Shown piece by piece: positions 45,212-54,118 of a stretch of DNA of 64,000 nt. The DNA comes from Aeromicrobium wangtongii (GTDB lineage Bacteria > Actinomycetota > Actinomycetes > Propionibacteriales > Nocardioidaceae): contig NZ_CP102173.1 in NCBI RefSeq assembly GCF_024584515.1, positions 2,480,001 through 2,544,000 of the forward strand, in the 5' to 3' direction. Within the stretch, counting starts at the first letter, position 1; each line of letters starts with the position of its first letter. Under the pieces are notes generated by a model, which ran no database searches, was not told the DNA's origin, and saw nothing but the letters and a program-made list of their open reading frames with translations. The position numbers and the translations under genes are program-made.

Positions 45212-46897
45212 TCAGTGAACCCGTGAGACGTCGCTGACCAGCGGTCCGGCCAGGTGCCAGGGGCGCCCGTCGACCACATCGGTACCGCGGCTCACCATGC
45301 GGTTGATGGCGCACGCCGGACGCAGCACCGCCACCTCGACAGCAGCCTGCGCGTGCTGCGGATCCGGTCGGCTGATGACGCCGGCGAACGGGTTCTCCCA
45401 CGCGCCCCACAGGGTGAAGTCGCCCGACAGCCCGATCAGGACGCCGCCGCCGTGCTCGGCGTGCCGGCGCGAGGCCACCGCCAGGTTGAGCCGGTTCTCG
45501 GCCGCGCGCTCGAGCAGCATGAGGTCGCTGTCGTGCGGCTCGGCCACCGTGAAGGGAACCGCCACGACGTCGGCGTCGGCCAGCGCCGCGAGCCGGAACG
45601 TCTCGGGGTACAGCGCGTCGTCACCGACGACAACGGCCAAGCGGCCCCAGGCGGCTTCGTGCACCACGATCGGCGAGTCCGGGGCGACGTCTGCCGCGGG
45701 CAGGTCGCCGTGCCGGACGCTGCGGTGCAGCTGCGGCTGGGTCAGCTGCACGCCGTGCGCCGAGACGGCGATGCCCACATGGGCGCCCGACGCGTCCAGG
45801 ACGCTGGTGACCAGCAGGGTCTCGGTGCCCTCGAGCATCGATGCGAGGGCCTCGGGCCCGAGTGCCGGCGAGGCGGGGCCCGTCGCGAGCCCGTCGACAT
45901 GGGCGGCGAGCTCGGGCAGGACCACCAGGTCGACGCCCTGGCCGACGGCCTCGGCCACCAGCGCTGCGATGTCGTCACCGTCCTGCGGCGAGAGCACCGC
46001 AGCGCGGATCTCGTCGGCTCCCGCCGGGGCGCGGCGACCCACCGGCTCGTCGGCGAGCGCGGCGTACAGCTCGGGACGGCGGGCCGCGATCACGTCGGTG
46101 CCGTCGGGACGCGACTTGTCGTCGGCCAGCGCGATGTCGATGTCGGCGACCACCACGGCCTCCCCCGTCCGGGGCGCGCAGGCGACGACGGTGCCGTCGG
46201 GGGCGACGATCTGGCTCTCGCCGGCACCGTGCAGCCGGTCGACCGGGACACCGACCATCGAGGCGACCTTCTCGATGCTGTGCTCGGGGACGAGGGGACC
46301 CACCTTGTTCGCCGCCACGACCCACACCTTGTTCTCCGCGGCCCGGACCGGGACGTGCAACGAGGCCTCGTCCAGCGCGAACGAGTTCAGGCTGTTCAGC
46401 AGCACCTGGGCACCCTCGACCGCCAGCATCCGTGGGGTCTCGAAGATGACCCCGTCCATGCACGAGTAGAGCCCGAGCCGGCCCACGGCGGTGTCGACGA
46501 CACCGATCCGGTCGACCGCGCCGTCGATGTGGTCGCGCTCCGAGCCCATCAGCACCTGCTTGTCGCTGACGGCGAGCACGGTTCCGTCGGGGCCGAACAA
46601 GATGTTGCTGCCCCGGACGCGTCCGTCCTCGCGCAGCAGCGTGCAGTTGACCATGAGGTGGATCCCGTGCTCGGCCGCCTTGGCCGCGAGCGCCGTGACG
46701 AACGGCCCGTCCAGCGTCTGGGCGAACCGGCGGGCGTGGTCGCGATCGGCGTACCACGAGACGTGATTGGCGAACTCCGGCAGCACGATCACCTCGGCAC
46801 CCTCTGCCACGGCCCGCTCGATCATCCGCAACGCCGTCGCCAGGTTCTCCCCGACGTCCTCGCCCACGGCGTACTGCACGGCTGCGACTCGAGTCAT
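45212..46897 (-). CDS. Tandem nitrilase-superfamily protein with one intact catalytic domain
   Basis: A 561-residue protein with two carbon-nitrogen hydrolase domains. The first (1-285) has the complete triad: E41 (VLPEFAN), K113 (VSDKQVLM), C146 (LYSCMDG). The second (about 305-555) keeps the Glu (VLPELAAH), but the Lys position lies in a Lys-free stretch (QLHRSVRHG) and the Cys position reads VGDDALYP, so it is inactive. One active and one dead domain in one chain is unusual. The family hydrolyses amides, nitriles or N-carbamoyl groups; here an amide from pyrrole breakdown is suspected. Start 46897 has TTGGAG upstream; site J. Confidence 0.85.
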   Translation of the reverse strand: MTRVAAVQYAVGEDVGENLATALRMIERAVAEGAEVIVLPEFANHVSWYADRDHARRFAQTLDGPFVTALAAKAAEHGIHLMVNCTLLREDGRVRGSNILFGPDGTVLAVSDKQVLMGSERDHIDGAVDRIGVVDTAVGRLGLYSCMDGVIFETPRMLAVEGAQVLLNSLNSFALDEASLHVPVRAAENKVWVVAANKVGPLVPEHSIEKVASMVGVPVDRLHGAGESQIVAPDGTVVACAPRTGEAVVVADIDIALADDKSRPDGTDVIAARRPELYAALADEPVGRRAPAGADEIRAAVLSPQDGDDIAALVAEAVGQGVDLVVLPELAAHVDGLATGPASPALGPEALASMLEGTETLLVTSVLDASGAHVGIAVSAHGVQLTQPQLHRSVRHGDLPAADVAPDSPIVVHEAAWGRLAVVVGDDALYPETFRLAALADADVVAVPFTVAEPHDSDLMLLERAAENRLNLAVASRRHAEHGGGVLIGLSGDFTLWGAWENPFAGVISRPDPQHAQAAVEVAVLRPACAINRMVSRGTDVVDGRPWHLAGPLVSDVSRVH

Positions 46898-46910
46898 GAG
46901 GCGAACTCCA

Positions 46911-46933
46911 ATTCATATATCTTGTAGGATTCT
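46911..46933. promoter_or_regulatory. Regulatory site J (divergent promoter)
   Basis: ATTCATATATCTTGTAGGAT, continuing to TCT, lies between nitrilase and MFS starts. Reverse ATATATGAATT and forward TAGGATTC both resemble element halves (compare site I). Both transcripts have short leaders with ribosome-binding sites. Confidence 0.65.
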
Positions 46934-46977
46934 GCAATCTTAGTCACACCGTGGTCATCGAGCACAGGAGTCTCCCC

Positions 46978-48351
46978 ATGTCGGACGCAGCATCCCCGAC
47001 CGATTCGTCCGACCGTTCGGTCACGATGCCAGTCCTGGCCAAGGGAGGTGAGCGCGAGGTCGACCTGACCCGCGACGCGCCCTTCGGCTGGTGGCCGGCC
47101 ATCGCGATCGGCCTGGTCGCCTTCATCGACCGGGTCGAGGTCAACCTGATAGCCGGCGCACTGCCCGCGATCCAGGACCACTTCGGGTTCAGCGACACCG
47201 TCGCCGGCGCGATCCCCACGGCGGCCAGCATCGCTGCGGCCCTGCTGCTGCTGCCGGCCGGACGCCTGGCCGATCGCGCGCCCCGCGTCGCGACCGTCGT
47301 GGTCGTGGTGCTGGTGTGGTCGCTGTTCTCCGTGCTCAGCGGACTGGCCACGACGTTCGCCATGTTCTTCCTGGTCCGCATCGCGATCGGTGCCGCCGGC
47401 CAGCTCTACAACCCGCCCGCGTCCAGCCTGATCGCGGACTACTATCCGAGCCGAAGTCGCGGCAAGGCGTTCGGCATCGAGCGCGCGGGCTACTACATGG
47501 GCCTGCCCGCCGGAGTGATCATCGGCGGCGCGGTGGCCGAGGCGTTCGACTGGCGCGCCGTCTTCTTCATCGCCGCAGTACCCGGCGTGGTGATCGCGAT
47601 CGCGATGGCGACCGTCAAGGAGCCCCTCCGCGGGCTCGGCGACAGGATCGACCGGCTCAAGGCGGGCGGGGCCGAGACGTCGTCGACCGCTGCCCCCCAC
47701 ACCGCCGCAACCATCAATGCGTCGATCATCAGCGAGGCCAAGACGCTGCTGAAGGTACGCACCCTGCGGGGCGTCATCGGCGCGCAGGCGATGCTCTCGC
47801 TGGGCGTCGCGGGTCTCTTCTACTGGTTGCCGACGTTCTTCGAGCGGGTCGAGGACATCGGCGAGAGCGCAGCTTCCGGCCTGGCCGGCGGCGTGGGTGG
47901 AACCGGCATCGTGATCGGCATCATCCTGGGCAGCCGGATGGGCGACAAGGCGCGTCCCGGCGGGTGGCGCATCAGGGTCGCCTGCGGCTTCCTGCTGATC
48001 GGTGCGATCGGCCTGAGCCTGACGGTGCTCATACCGGGTGTCCCGATCCGCGCCGCGATGGTCGCGGTCGCCTGCATCGGCTTCGCCGGAGCCATCCCGA
48101 ACCTCACGGCAGCCGCGGCCGACGTCGTGCCGTCGGCCAACCGCGGGATGGGCTTCGCCCTCCTGCAGTTCCTCACGACGCTCGGCGGCGCTTTCGGGCC
48201 CCTGCTGGTCGGGTTCATGTCGGACACGCTCGACTCCATCAGCCTCGCGATGCTGTGCCTGCTGCCGCCGCTGTTCTTCTCCATCGTGATCCTGGCGCGC
48301 GTACGCAGCACCTACGACACGGACGCCAGGACGGCCCTCGCCACGACGTAG
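46978..48351 (+). CDS. MFS transporter
   Basis: About 457 residues, about 12 transmembrane helices. FIDRVEVNLIAGALPAIQDHFG at the first helix, AGRLADRAPR in the loop 2-3 motif, and YYMGLPAGVIIGG are typical of the spinster/ACS-like branch that moves organic acids and lipids. ATG 46978 has CAGGAG upstream; an upstream GTG would add a non-conserved tail. Direction (import of a degradation product or export of a dead-end compound) cannot be told. Ends at a strong terminator. Confidence 0.85.
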   Translation: MSDAASPTDSSDRSVTMPVLAKGGEREVDLTRDAPFGWWPAIAIGLVAFIDRVEVNLIAGALPAIQDHFGFSDTVAGAIPTAASIAAALLLLPAGRLADRAPRVATVVVVVLVWSLFSVLSGLATTFAMFFLVRIAIGAAGQLYNPPASSLIADYYPSRSRGKAFGIERAGYYMGLPAGVIIGGAVAEAFDWRAVFFIAAVPGVVIAIAMATVKEPLRGLGDRIDRLKAGGAETSSTAAPHTAATINASIISEAKTLLKVRTLRGVIGAQAMLSLGVAGLFYWLPTFFERVEDIGESAASGLAGGVGGTGIVIGIILGSRMGDKARPGGWRIRVACGFLLIGAIGLSLTVLIPGVPIRAAMVAVACIGFAGAIPNLTAAAADVVPSANRGMGFALLQFLTTLGGAFGPLLVGFMSDTLDSISLAMLCLLPPLFFSIVILARVRSTYDTDARTALATT

Positions 48352-48352
48352 T

Positions 48353-48405
48353 CACCAAGACGCAGGAAGATCCGTCCCTTCGGGGACGGATCTTCTGCGT
48401 TGGTG
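48353..48405. terminator. Strong terminator hairpin between convergent genes
   Basis: Long stem CGCAGGAAGATCCGTCCC / GGGACGGATCTTCTGCG with a TTCG tetraloop and one bulged G, extended outward by CACCAA / TTGGTG. It serves both the MFS gene and the converging cupin gene. Confidence 0.85.
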
Positions 48406-48417
48406 GGGCGTGGCGGG

Positions 48418-49005
48418 TCAGAAGGTGTGGATGATCGCCAGCCCGGCGATGTCCGGAGCCGCACCGCCGGCCGGGACGAACGCCCACCGGCGAGCCTCGG
48501 GCCAGAGCACCTCGACATCGGTGTCGAAGACGGCGCCCGCGGCGTCCTCACGCGCGGTCAGGGTGCCGACCAGGCCGTCACGCGCACCGCGCGTCAGGGT
48601 CCGGTCGGCGGTGAGCAGCTCGGCGGAACCCGCATCGGCCGCCTCGCCGTCCGCCCAGCCGCCACCCGCGCCGGAGAACCACACGACGGCACGCGTCCCG
48701 TCGGCGGTGGAGGTGGCCGCACGCGTCGCCTTCGGCTCGACCACGAGCACCTGGCCGGGAGCGCAGGTCAGCCCGCTGATCGACAGCGCGCCGCCCAGGA
48801 CGACCATCTCCTCGGCTGCGGGCTGATGACCCACGGCATCGCGCGTCCAGCCGTCCGGGAAGCGCACCATCACGGTGCGGGTGCCCCGCTCGCTGTCGGC
48901 GCGCAGCATCACGATGCGAGCCGGGCGTTCGGCGCCGGCGATCTGGTGCTCGCCCCACGCGAGGTTGTCGGCGTCGAGGTCCACGATGGTGAGCTGGTCG
49001 GTCAT
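48418..49005 (-). CDS. Cupin-fold protein
   Basis: A 195-residue protein with a central cupin-like barrel: FPDGWTRDAVGHQPAAEEMVVLGG, ISGLTCAPGQVLVVEP. Only some of the usual His/Glu metal ligands are seen (H in VGHQ, E in AEE), so it may be an isomerase-like or binding cupin rather than a dioxygenase. ATG overlaps the amidase stop. Third gene of the unit starting at 50869. Function unknown. Confidence 0.65.
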   Translation of the reverse strand: MTDQLTIVDLDADNLAWGEHQIAGAERPARIVMLRADSERGTRTVMVRFPDGWTRDAVGHQPAAEEMVVLGGALSISGLTCAPGQVLVVEPKATRAATSTADGTRAVVWFSGAGGGWADGEAADAGSAELLTADRTLTRGARDGLVGTLTAREDAAGAVFDTDVEVLWPEARRWAFVPAGGAAPDIAGLAIIHTF

Positions 49006-49652
49006 GGTGCTCCTGGAGCGGTGAGGTGTTCGATGATCTGTGCTTCGGACAGGACGTCGGCGTACTTGGCGTCGAGGTCGAACAAGTTGGCGTCGTTGAC
49101 GCCCGCGTCCCGGTCACCGCAGGCCTCGCGGGCCACGAGCGAGCGGAATCCGTGCTGGGTGGCATCCAGGGCCGTGGCCCGGACGCATCCACTGGTGGAG
49201 AAACCGAGCACGATCGTGGTGTCCACGCCCAGGGCGCGCAAGGTGGAGGCCAGGGTCGTGCCGAAGAACGCCGAGGCGTACTGCTTGGTCACGACGACCT
49301 CCCCCGGAAGGGGGGCCGGGGACTTCGGGAAGTCGGCGTACGGCGAGCCCTGCTCGAAGGCCACCAGGCCGGGCACCTTGACCGCGAACCAGCCGGCGTC
49401 CACGCCACCGGGGGCGAGCTCGATCCGGGTGAACACGACCGGCCGTCCGGCGGCCCGCGCAGCGTCCACGATGCGATCGGCGCTGCTCCTGGCCTCCTCG
49501 AACCGACCGTGGGCATCGCTGAACGGCCCGTCGTCGAGGTAGGCGAGGCACACGTCGACCACCACGACGGCCGGGCTGGCGCCGCAGCCGATCGTGCCGG
49601 CGAAGCCGACCGAGGCGTAGTCGGAGGCGCGGTCCGAGGTCTGGGTTGTCAT
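49002..49652 (-). CDS. Isochorismatase-family amidohydrolase (maleamate/N-carbamoylsarcosine amidase-like)
   Basis: A 216-residue cysteine hydrolase with the complete triad D33 (VVVVDVCLAY), K123 (VTKQYASAFF), C156 (FSTSGCVRATALDA), including the cis-peptide STSGC loop. Relatives hydrolyse maleamate (NicF), N-carbamoylsarcosine, nicotinamide or isochorismate. Maleamate-type activity would connect the cyclic amidohydrolase (9854-11326) to the maleate isomerase (29428-30177). That route is inference, but the three enzyme types rarely gather by chance. ATG 49652, 8 bases after the CoA-transferase stop. Confidence 0.85.
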   Translation of the reverse strand: MTTQTSDRASDYASVGFAGTIGCGASPAVVVVDVCLAYLDDGPFSDAHGRFEEARSSADRIVDAARAAGRPVVFTRIELAPGGVDAGWFAVKVPGLVAFEQGSPYADFPKSPAPLPGEVVVTKQYASAFFGTTLASTLRALGVDTTIVLGFSTSGCVRATALDATQHGFRSLVAREACGDRDAGVNDANLFDLDAKYADVLSEAQIIEHLTAPGAP

Positions 49653-49660
49653 CGCCGTCC

Positions 49661-50869
49661 TCAGATGATTCCGCGCTGGGCCAGATCGGCGCGCGCCTCG
49701 GAGTCGATGCCCAGCAGGTCGTCGTACACGTCGTCGTTGTGCTGGCCCAGGTCCGGTCCGGTCCAGCGGATCGTTCCGGGCGTCAGCGACATCTTGGGCA
49801 CGACGTTCTGCATCTTCAGCTGACCGAAGGTCTGGTCGGGCACCTCGACGATGGAGTCGCGCGCCTGGAAGTGCGGGTCCTCCAGCATGTCGGCCGCTCG
49901 GTAGATGCGGCCGGCCGGGACGCCGCCGGAGCTCATCAGCTCCAGCAGCTCGTCGGCGACCAGGGTCGACGTCCACGCCGAGATGAGGTCGTCCAGTTCG
50001 GTCTGTGCCTTGCCTCGTCCGACGTGCGTCGAGTACTCGTGACCCGGGGCGCTCCACTCGGGGTGGCCCATCGCGTCGGCGAGACGGGAGAACACCGTGT
50101 CCTGGTTGGCCGCGATGAGGATCAGCTGGCCGTCCTTCGTCGGGTAGACGTTCGACGGGGCGACATTGGGCAGGATCGCCCCGGTGCGCTCACGCTGGTA
50201 CTGCGCGACGTCCCACTCGGTGACCAGGCTCTCCATCATCGCGAGCACCGACTCGTAGATCGAGGCGTCGACGACCTGGCCCTCGCCCGTGACGTTGCGG
50301 TGCTGCAGCGCCGACAGCGCCCCGACGCACGCGTGCATCGCGGCCAGGGAGTCGCCGATCGAGATGCCGGCACGGGCGGGCTGACGGTCCGGGTCGCCCA
50401 GGATGTAGCGCAGGCCGCCCATCGCCTCGCCGATCGAGCCGTAGCCGGCGCGGTGGGAGTACGGTCCGGTCTGGCCGTAGCCGGAGACGCGCACCAGGAT
50501 GATCCCGGGGTTGACCTCCTTGAGGCGCTCGTAGGACAGGCCCCACTTCTCGAAGGTCCCCGGCCGGAAGTTCTCGACCACGATGTCGGCCTCGGCGACG
50601 AGGCGCAGGAAGATCTCCTGGCCCTCCTCCTCGCGCAGGTTGAGGGTCACCGACCGCTTGTTGCGGCCCACGACGGGCCACCACAGCGAGTCGCCGTCGG
50701 TCCGGCCCCAGGCCCGCATCGGGTCGCCGGCGCCGGGCGCCTCGACCTTGATGACGTCGGCGCCCTGGTCACCCATCAGGGTCGCAGCGAAGGGGCCGGC
50801 CAGCAGCTGGCCCGCCTCGATCACGCGAATGCCGGACAGGGAACCGCTTGCGGAGATCTCAGTCGTCAT
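49661..50869 (-). CDS. CoA-transferase family III (CaiB/BaiF), second copy
   Basis: A 402-residue family III CoA-transferase: LSGIRVIEAGQLLAGPFAATLMGDQGADVIKVEAPGAGDPMR, VENFRPGTFEKWG, LVRVSGYGQTGPYS. Leaderless: reverse TATGAT (50876-50881) lies exactly 6 bases before ATG 50869. First gene of the amidase/cupin unit from site K. Likely activates a dicarboxylic or branched acid made by the amidase route. Different enough from the 6368-7558 copy to suggest another substrate. Confidence 0.88.
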   Translation of the reverse strand: MTTEISASGSLSGIRVIEAGQLLAGPFAATLMGDQGADVIKVEAPGAGDPMRAWGRTDGDSLWWPVVGRNKRSVTLNLREEEGQEIFLRLVAEADIVVENFRPGTFEKWGLSYERLKEVNPGIILVRVSGYGQTGPYSHRAGYGSIGEAMGGLRYILGDPDRQPARAGISIGDSLAAMHACVGALSALQHRNVTGEGQVVDASIYESVLAMMESLVTEWDVAQYQRERTGAILPNVAPSNVYPTKDGQLILIAANQDTVFSRLADAMGHPEWSAPGHEYSTHVGRGKAQTELDDLISAWTSTLVADELLELMSSGGVPAGRIYRAADMLEDPHFQARDSIVEVPDQTFGQLKMQNVVPKMSLTPGTIRWTGPDLGQHNDDVYDDLLGIDSEARADLAQRGII

Positions 50870-50875
50870 GCGTGG

Positions 50876-50894
50876 ATCATATATTCGATATGAT
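50876..50894. promoter_or_regulatory. Regulatory site K: best inverted repeat
   Basis: ATCATATATTCGATATGAT is a 19-bp inverted repeat with perfect 7-bp arms (ATCATAT / ATATGAT) and 5-bp spacer, between divergent CoA-transferase and HMGL-like genes. Each arm forms a -10 (TATGAT) for one direction. This site shows the element's dyad symmetry most clearly. Confidence 0.85.
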
Positions 50895-50926
50895 GCACCC
50901 GTAAACCACTTGGCAAGGAGTGCACC

Positions 50927-51859
50927 GTGACCACCCCCTCACCCGTGGAGATCGTCGAGGTCTCGCCGCGCGACGGCCTGCAGAACGAGAAGAAGATCCT
51001 GCCCACCGCCACCAAGGTGGAGCTCGTGCGCCGCAGCGTCCGCGCCGGCATCCGGCGCATCGAGGTGACCGCCTTCGCCCGACCCGACCGCGTGCCCCAG
51101 ATGGCCGACGCGGCCGAGGTGCTCGCCGAGGTGCGCGGGACCGAGGGACTGTCCTCGATCGGGCTCGTGCTGAACCGGAAGGGCCTCGAGCGTGCCGTCG
51201 AGGCGGGGTGCGACGAGATCACCGCTGTGGTCGTGGCATCCGACGGCCTCGCCCTGCGCAACCAGGGTGCCGACACCGCAGCGCAGATCCAGGGCTGGCA
51301 CGCGATCGCCGAGGACGCGCGACAGGCCGGGGTCAAGGCCAGCGTCATCATCGCGGCGGCCTTCGGCTGCCCCTTCGACGGCGAGGTGTCGACGCAGCGG
51401 GTGCTCGAGGTGGCCCGGGGGGTCCTGGACGGCCGTCCCGACGAGCTGGCCATCGCCGACACTATCGGCGTGGGCGTGCCGCGCCAGGTCACCGAGATCG
51501 TCACCGGCCTGCGCACCCTGAACGCCTCCATCCCGTTGCGCGCGCACTTCCACAACACCCGCAACACCGGGTACGCCAACGCGATCAGCGCCATCGCGGC
51601 CGGGGTGAGCGTCCTGGACGCCTCGACCGGCGGCATCGGCGGCTGCCCCTTCGCGCCCGGCGCCACCGGCAACATCGCCACCGAGGACCTGCTGTACCTG
51701 CTCGACCGCTCGGGGCAGCCCGTGCGCTCGTTCCGGAGTGACGGCGGCCCGATCGACGCGATGGCCGTCGCCGCGACCGGCACCTGGATCTCCGAGCAGC
51801 TCGATCTCCCGCAGGCCCCGGCCATGCTCGGTCGGGCCGGTTGGTTCCCGCAGGGCTGA
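50927..51859 (+). CDS. Hydroxymethylglutaryl-CoA lyase-like DRE-TIM protein
   Basis: A 310-residue HMG-CoA lyase family member: catalytic VSPRDGLQNEKK (16-27 region), HFHNTRNTGYANA with metal His residues, and GGIGGCPFAPGATGNIATEDL with the active-site Cys. All expected catalytic residues are present. It cleaves a 3-hydroxy-3-methylglutaryl-CoA-like thioester; here a branched acyl-CoA from side-chain or phytol degradation is plausible. GTG 50927 has AAGGAG upstream. Compare the degenerate HMGL-like half at 42987-44294. Confidence 0.87.
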   Translation: MTTPSPVEIVEVSPRDGLQNEKKILPTATKVELVRRSVRAGIRRIEVTAFARPDRVPQMADAAEVLAEVRGTEGLSSIGLVLNRKGLERAVEAGCDEITAVVVASDGLALRNQGADTAAQIQGWHAIAEDARQAGVKASVIIAAAFGCPFDGEVSTQRVLEVARGVLDGRPDELAIADTIGVGVPRQVTEIVTGLRTLNASIPLRAHFHNTRNTGYANAISAIAAGVSVLDASTGGIGGCPFAPGATGNIATEDLLYLLDRSGQPVRSFRSDGGPIDAMAVAATGTWISEQLDLPQAPAMLGRAGWFPQG

Positions 51860-51915
51860 CGGTCAACAGGCGTGCGACCCGGTCGCGCCCTACTCTTGAC
51901 GACGCTGACCGTTTG

Positions 51916-51933
51916 TTCGATATCATATATTTC
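51916..51933. promoter_or_regulatory. Regulatory site L
   Basis: TTCGATATCATATATTTC; reverse GAAATATATGATATCGAA contains ATATATGATATC, one base from sites C, E and H. TATATT serves as -10 for the bicupin gene. Confidence 0.8.
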
Positions 51934-51956
51934 TACCCCAACCGATGGAGGCACCC

Positions 51957-53261
51957 GTGCGACCCCACGTGGAACTGATCAAGGAAGACGACTACGTCTG
52001 GCATGCTGCCGAGCTGCCCGGCGCCGAAGGCCGCGCCAGTGAACGCCGCCTCTCGGTCGACGAGGAGGACGGCTCGTCCTCCCTGCGGGTCGACTTCCAC
52101 ACCGACTGGGGCCGGGGCCCCGGCATCCACCACGCCAACACCGAGTACTACGTGCTCGAGGGTGAGATCGACTACGGCGGACAGAAGATCGGCAAGGGCG
52201 GCTACGTGTACGCCCCCAAGGGTGTGCCGGTCGACTACATCAAGATCGCCCAGGGCACCCGGCTGCTGAAGTACCGCGAGTACGGCGATGCCGGCTTCGA
52301 CGCGGTCGACTCCATCAACGCTCCGCGCTGGGCCGACGCCCGCGAGGAGGTCGTCGTGATCGACTCCGAGGCCATGAAGTGGGACGCCGTCCCCAACCCG
52401 GGCCCGATGCCCGGCATGTTCATCAAGTACCTGCACGTCGATCCGGTCACGGGCTTCTACACCCGCCTCGTCCACGCCCAGGAGGGCTGGTCGGACCACC
52501 GCCTCGCGCACCACCCGTGCTACGAGGAGGCGTACACCGTCCAGGGCCACATGGAGTACAACTTCGGCACGCTCGACCTGGGCACGTACTTCTTCCGTCC
52601 GGCCCGCGTCAAGCACGGCCACTTCACCACGATGGAGGGCGGCGCCACCTGGCTGCTGCGCTCGGACGGCGAGCTGCGGAACTGGTACACCCAGAACGAG
52701 TGGGTGCGCTGGGGCGGGGAGGCGTTCAACTATGGCCCCGAGGGCCTGGAGGAGCACCCCCACCCGGCTCGCCCCTGGTCCATGTCGTCGCACGACATGG
52801 GTGAGCCGTGGCGCACCGACGAGGACATCCGCCAGCTGAACGGCTCGCTGCAGTTCCAGCTCGACCAGGGCCACGACGGCCCGGCCATCAAGCACCACGG
52901 CACCGGTGCGGACTCCTCAATCATCGCGATGATGAAGGCCATGGACGCCGCACAGCTGCAGGGCGGCCACGGTCACGAGCACGACCACGACCACGACCAC
53001 GACCACGATCACGATCACGACGGGGAGCACTCGCACGATCACTCGCACGGCGAGGAGTCCACCGAGCGCGAGACCATCAACCTGGACTGGGGCTGGGCCG
53101 GTCGGGCCACCGAGGACCCGGAGGATCGCACGGCTCCCGACGCCCACATCTGGGGTCGCCGGCTCAACTGGAAGGACGGGGACCCGATCCCCGCGCCGAT
53201 CCTGTCGAGCCTGCCCGTCCGCAGCCGGTCCGTGGGCCGCTGGGACGGCGACGGGATGTGA
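51957..53261 (+). CDS. Bicupin with a His/Asp-repeat metal-binding tract
   Basis: About 434 residues. GTG 51957 is preferred (GGAGG 7 bases upstream); ATG 51945 would add four residues. First cupin: HHANTEYYVLEGEIDYGGQKIGKGGYVYAPKGVPV. Second cupin: HHPCYEEAYTVQGHMEYNFGTLDLGTYFFRPARVKHGHFTT, with a His/Glu set able to hold Fe or Mn. Near residues 338-365 a tract holds 13 His in about 28 residues, mostly as His-Asp repeats, suitable for metal storage or delivery. A dioxygenase or metal-handling role (Mg or Fe during tetrapyrrole processing) is inference. TGATG overlap couples it to the membrane-protein gene. Confidence 0.78.
   Translation: MRPHVELIKEDDYVWHAAELPGAEGRASERRLSVDEEDGSSSLRVDFHTDWGRGPGIHHANTEYYVLEGEIDYGGQKIGKGGYVYAPKGVPVDYIKIAQGTRLLKYREYGDAGFDAVDSINAPRWADAREEVVVIDSEAMKWDAVPNPGPMPGMFIKYLHVDPVTGFYTRLVHAQEGWSDHRLAHHPCYEEAYTVQGHMEYNFGTLDLGTYFFRPARVKHGHFTTMEGGATWLLRSDGELRNWYTQNEWVRWGGEAFNYGPEGLEEHPHPARPWSMSSHDMGEPWRTDEDIRQLNGSLQFQLDQGHDGPAIKHHGTGADSSIIAMMKAMDAAQLQGGHGHEHDHDHDHDHDHDHDGEHSHDHSHGEESTERETINLDWGWAGRATEDPEDRTAPDAHIWGRRLNWKDGDPIPAPILSSLPVRSRSVGRWDGDGM
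52980..53021 (+). repeat. Hexanucleotide repeat (CACGAC) encoding His-Asp
   Basis: Seven consecutive CAC-GAC/GAT units inside the bicupin gene. The near-identical hexamers are prone to slippage, so tract length may vary between strains. Confidence 0.85.
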
Positions 53262-54052
53262 TGGTGGGCTTGTCCGCCATCTCCCCCTTGATCGACTCCG
53301 CGACGGCGGCCGGGGCTTCCTCGGCCGTCGCCGTGGAGGCGGCGCACGGCTTCAACGGCCAGACGCTGGCCATCATCTTGCACATCGTCCTGTTCGTGTA
53401 CTGGCTCGGTGGTGATCTCGGCGTCTACTACTCCAGCCGGTTCATCATCAAGCCCGAGCTGCAGCCCGAGACCCGGGCCATCGCGGCCAAGATCATGGTG
53501 GGCTGCGACATGGCGCCCCGGTTCTCGCTGATCCTGTTCGGGGCCAGCGGCCTGACGCTCATGTACTACGGGCCCCTGGGCGACGAGTTCTTCATGACCG
53601 GCTGGATGCTGGCCCTGGCGTGGGTGGGAACACTCGCGTGGGCGCTCGTGTCGCTGTTCGAGGCCCGCGGCACCGGCGGCCAGCGGGCGACGCACGTGTG
53701 GCACACCGCCGATCTGTGGGTGCGCTACGTGATCTCGGCGGTTCTCGTCGGCTTCGCGCTGTACACGCTGATCGCGTCCGAGCCGTTCGGGGTGGACACC
53801 AACCCCAAGTGGCTGGGCGGCAAGCTGCTGGCCTACGGGCTGTGCATCTTCTGCGGCGTCATGATCCGGCGTGCACTGCGTCCATTCGGTCCGGCCTTCG
53901 GCGCCCTGATGACCACCGGCTCGACCCCGGAGGTCGAGGACGGCATCACCGGCTCGATCCGGCGCAGCGAGCCGTGGGTCTACGGCATCTGGGCCATGGT
54001 CCTGATCGCTGCGATCCTCGGCGTCATCAAGCCGGGCTCGACGGCGTTCTGA
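53261..54052 (+). CDS. Polytopic membrane protein (CopD/PuuD-N-like)
   Basis: A 263-residue membrane protein with about six helices: LAIILHIVLFVYWLGGDLGVYYSSRFII, FSLILFGASGLTLMYYG, MLALAWVGTLAWALVSLF, WVRYVISAVLVGFALYTLIA. The HIVLFVYWLGG segment resembles the H-x-x-x-x-x-x-W-x-G helix of CopD/HemJ/urate-oxidase-N type proteins, some of which bind haem; this is a weak match. ATG overlaps the bicupin stop. Possibly a metal transporter or electron carrier linked to the His-rich protein. Confidence 0.7.
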   Translation: MVGLSAISPLIDSATAAGASSAVAVEAAHGFNGQTLAIILHIVLFVYWLGGDLGVYYSSRFIIKPELQPETRAIAAKIMVGCDMAPRFSLILFGASGLTLMYYGPLGDEFFMTGWMLALAWVGTLAWALVSLFEARGTGGQRATHVWHTADLWVRYVISAVLVGFALYTLIASEPFGVDTNPKWLGGKLLAYGLCIFCGVMIRRALRPFGPAFGALMTTGSTPEVEDGITGSIRRSEPWVYGIWAMVLIAAILGVIKPGSTAF

Positions 54053-54064
54053 CCGCAAACCACA

Positions 54065-54107
54065 ACAGATCGGCCACCGCCCCACTCGGGGACGGTGGCC
54101 GATCTGT
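54065..54107. terminator. Terminator hairpin between convergent genes
   Basis: A perfect 15-bp stem (ACAGATCGGCCACCG against 54093-54107), flanked by CGCAAAC / GTTTGCG, which extends the symmetry. It ends the + unit and the vinyl-reductase-like gene. Confidence 0.85.
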
Positions 54108-54118
54108 TTGCGCAGGGC

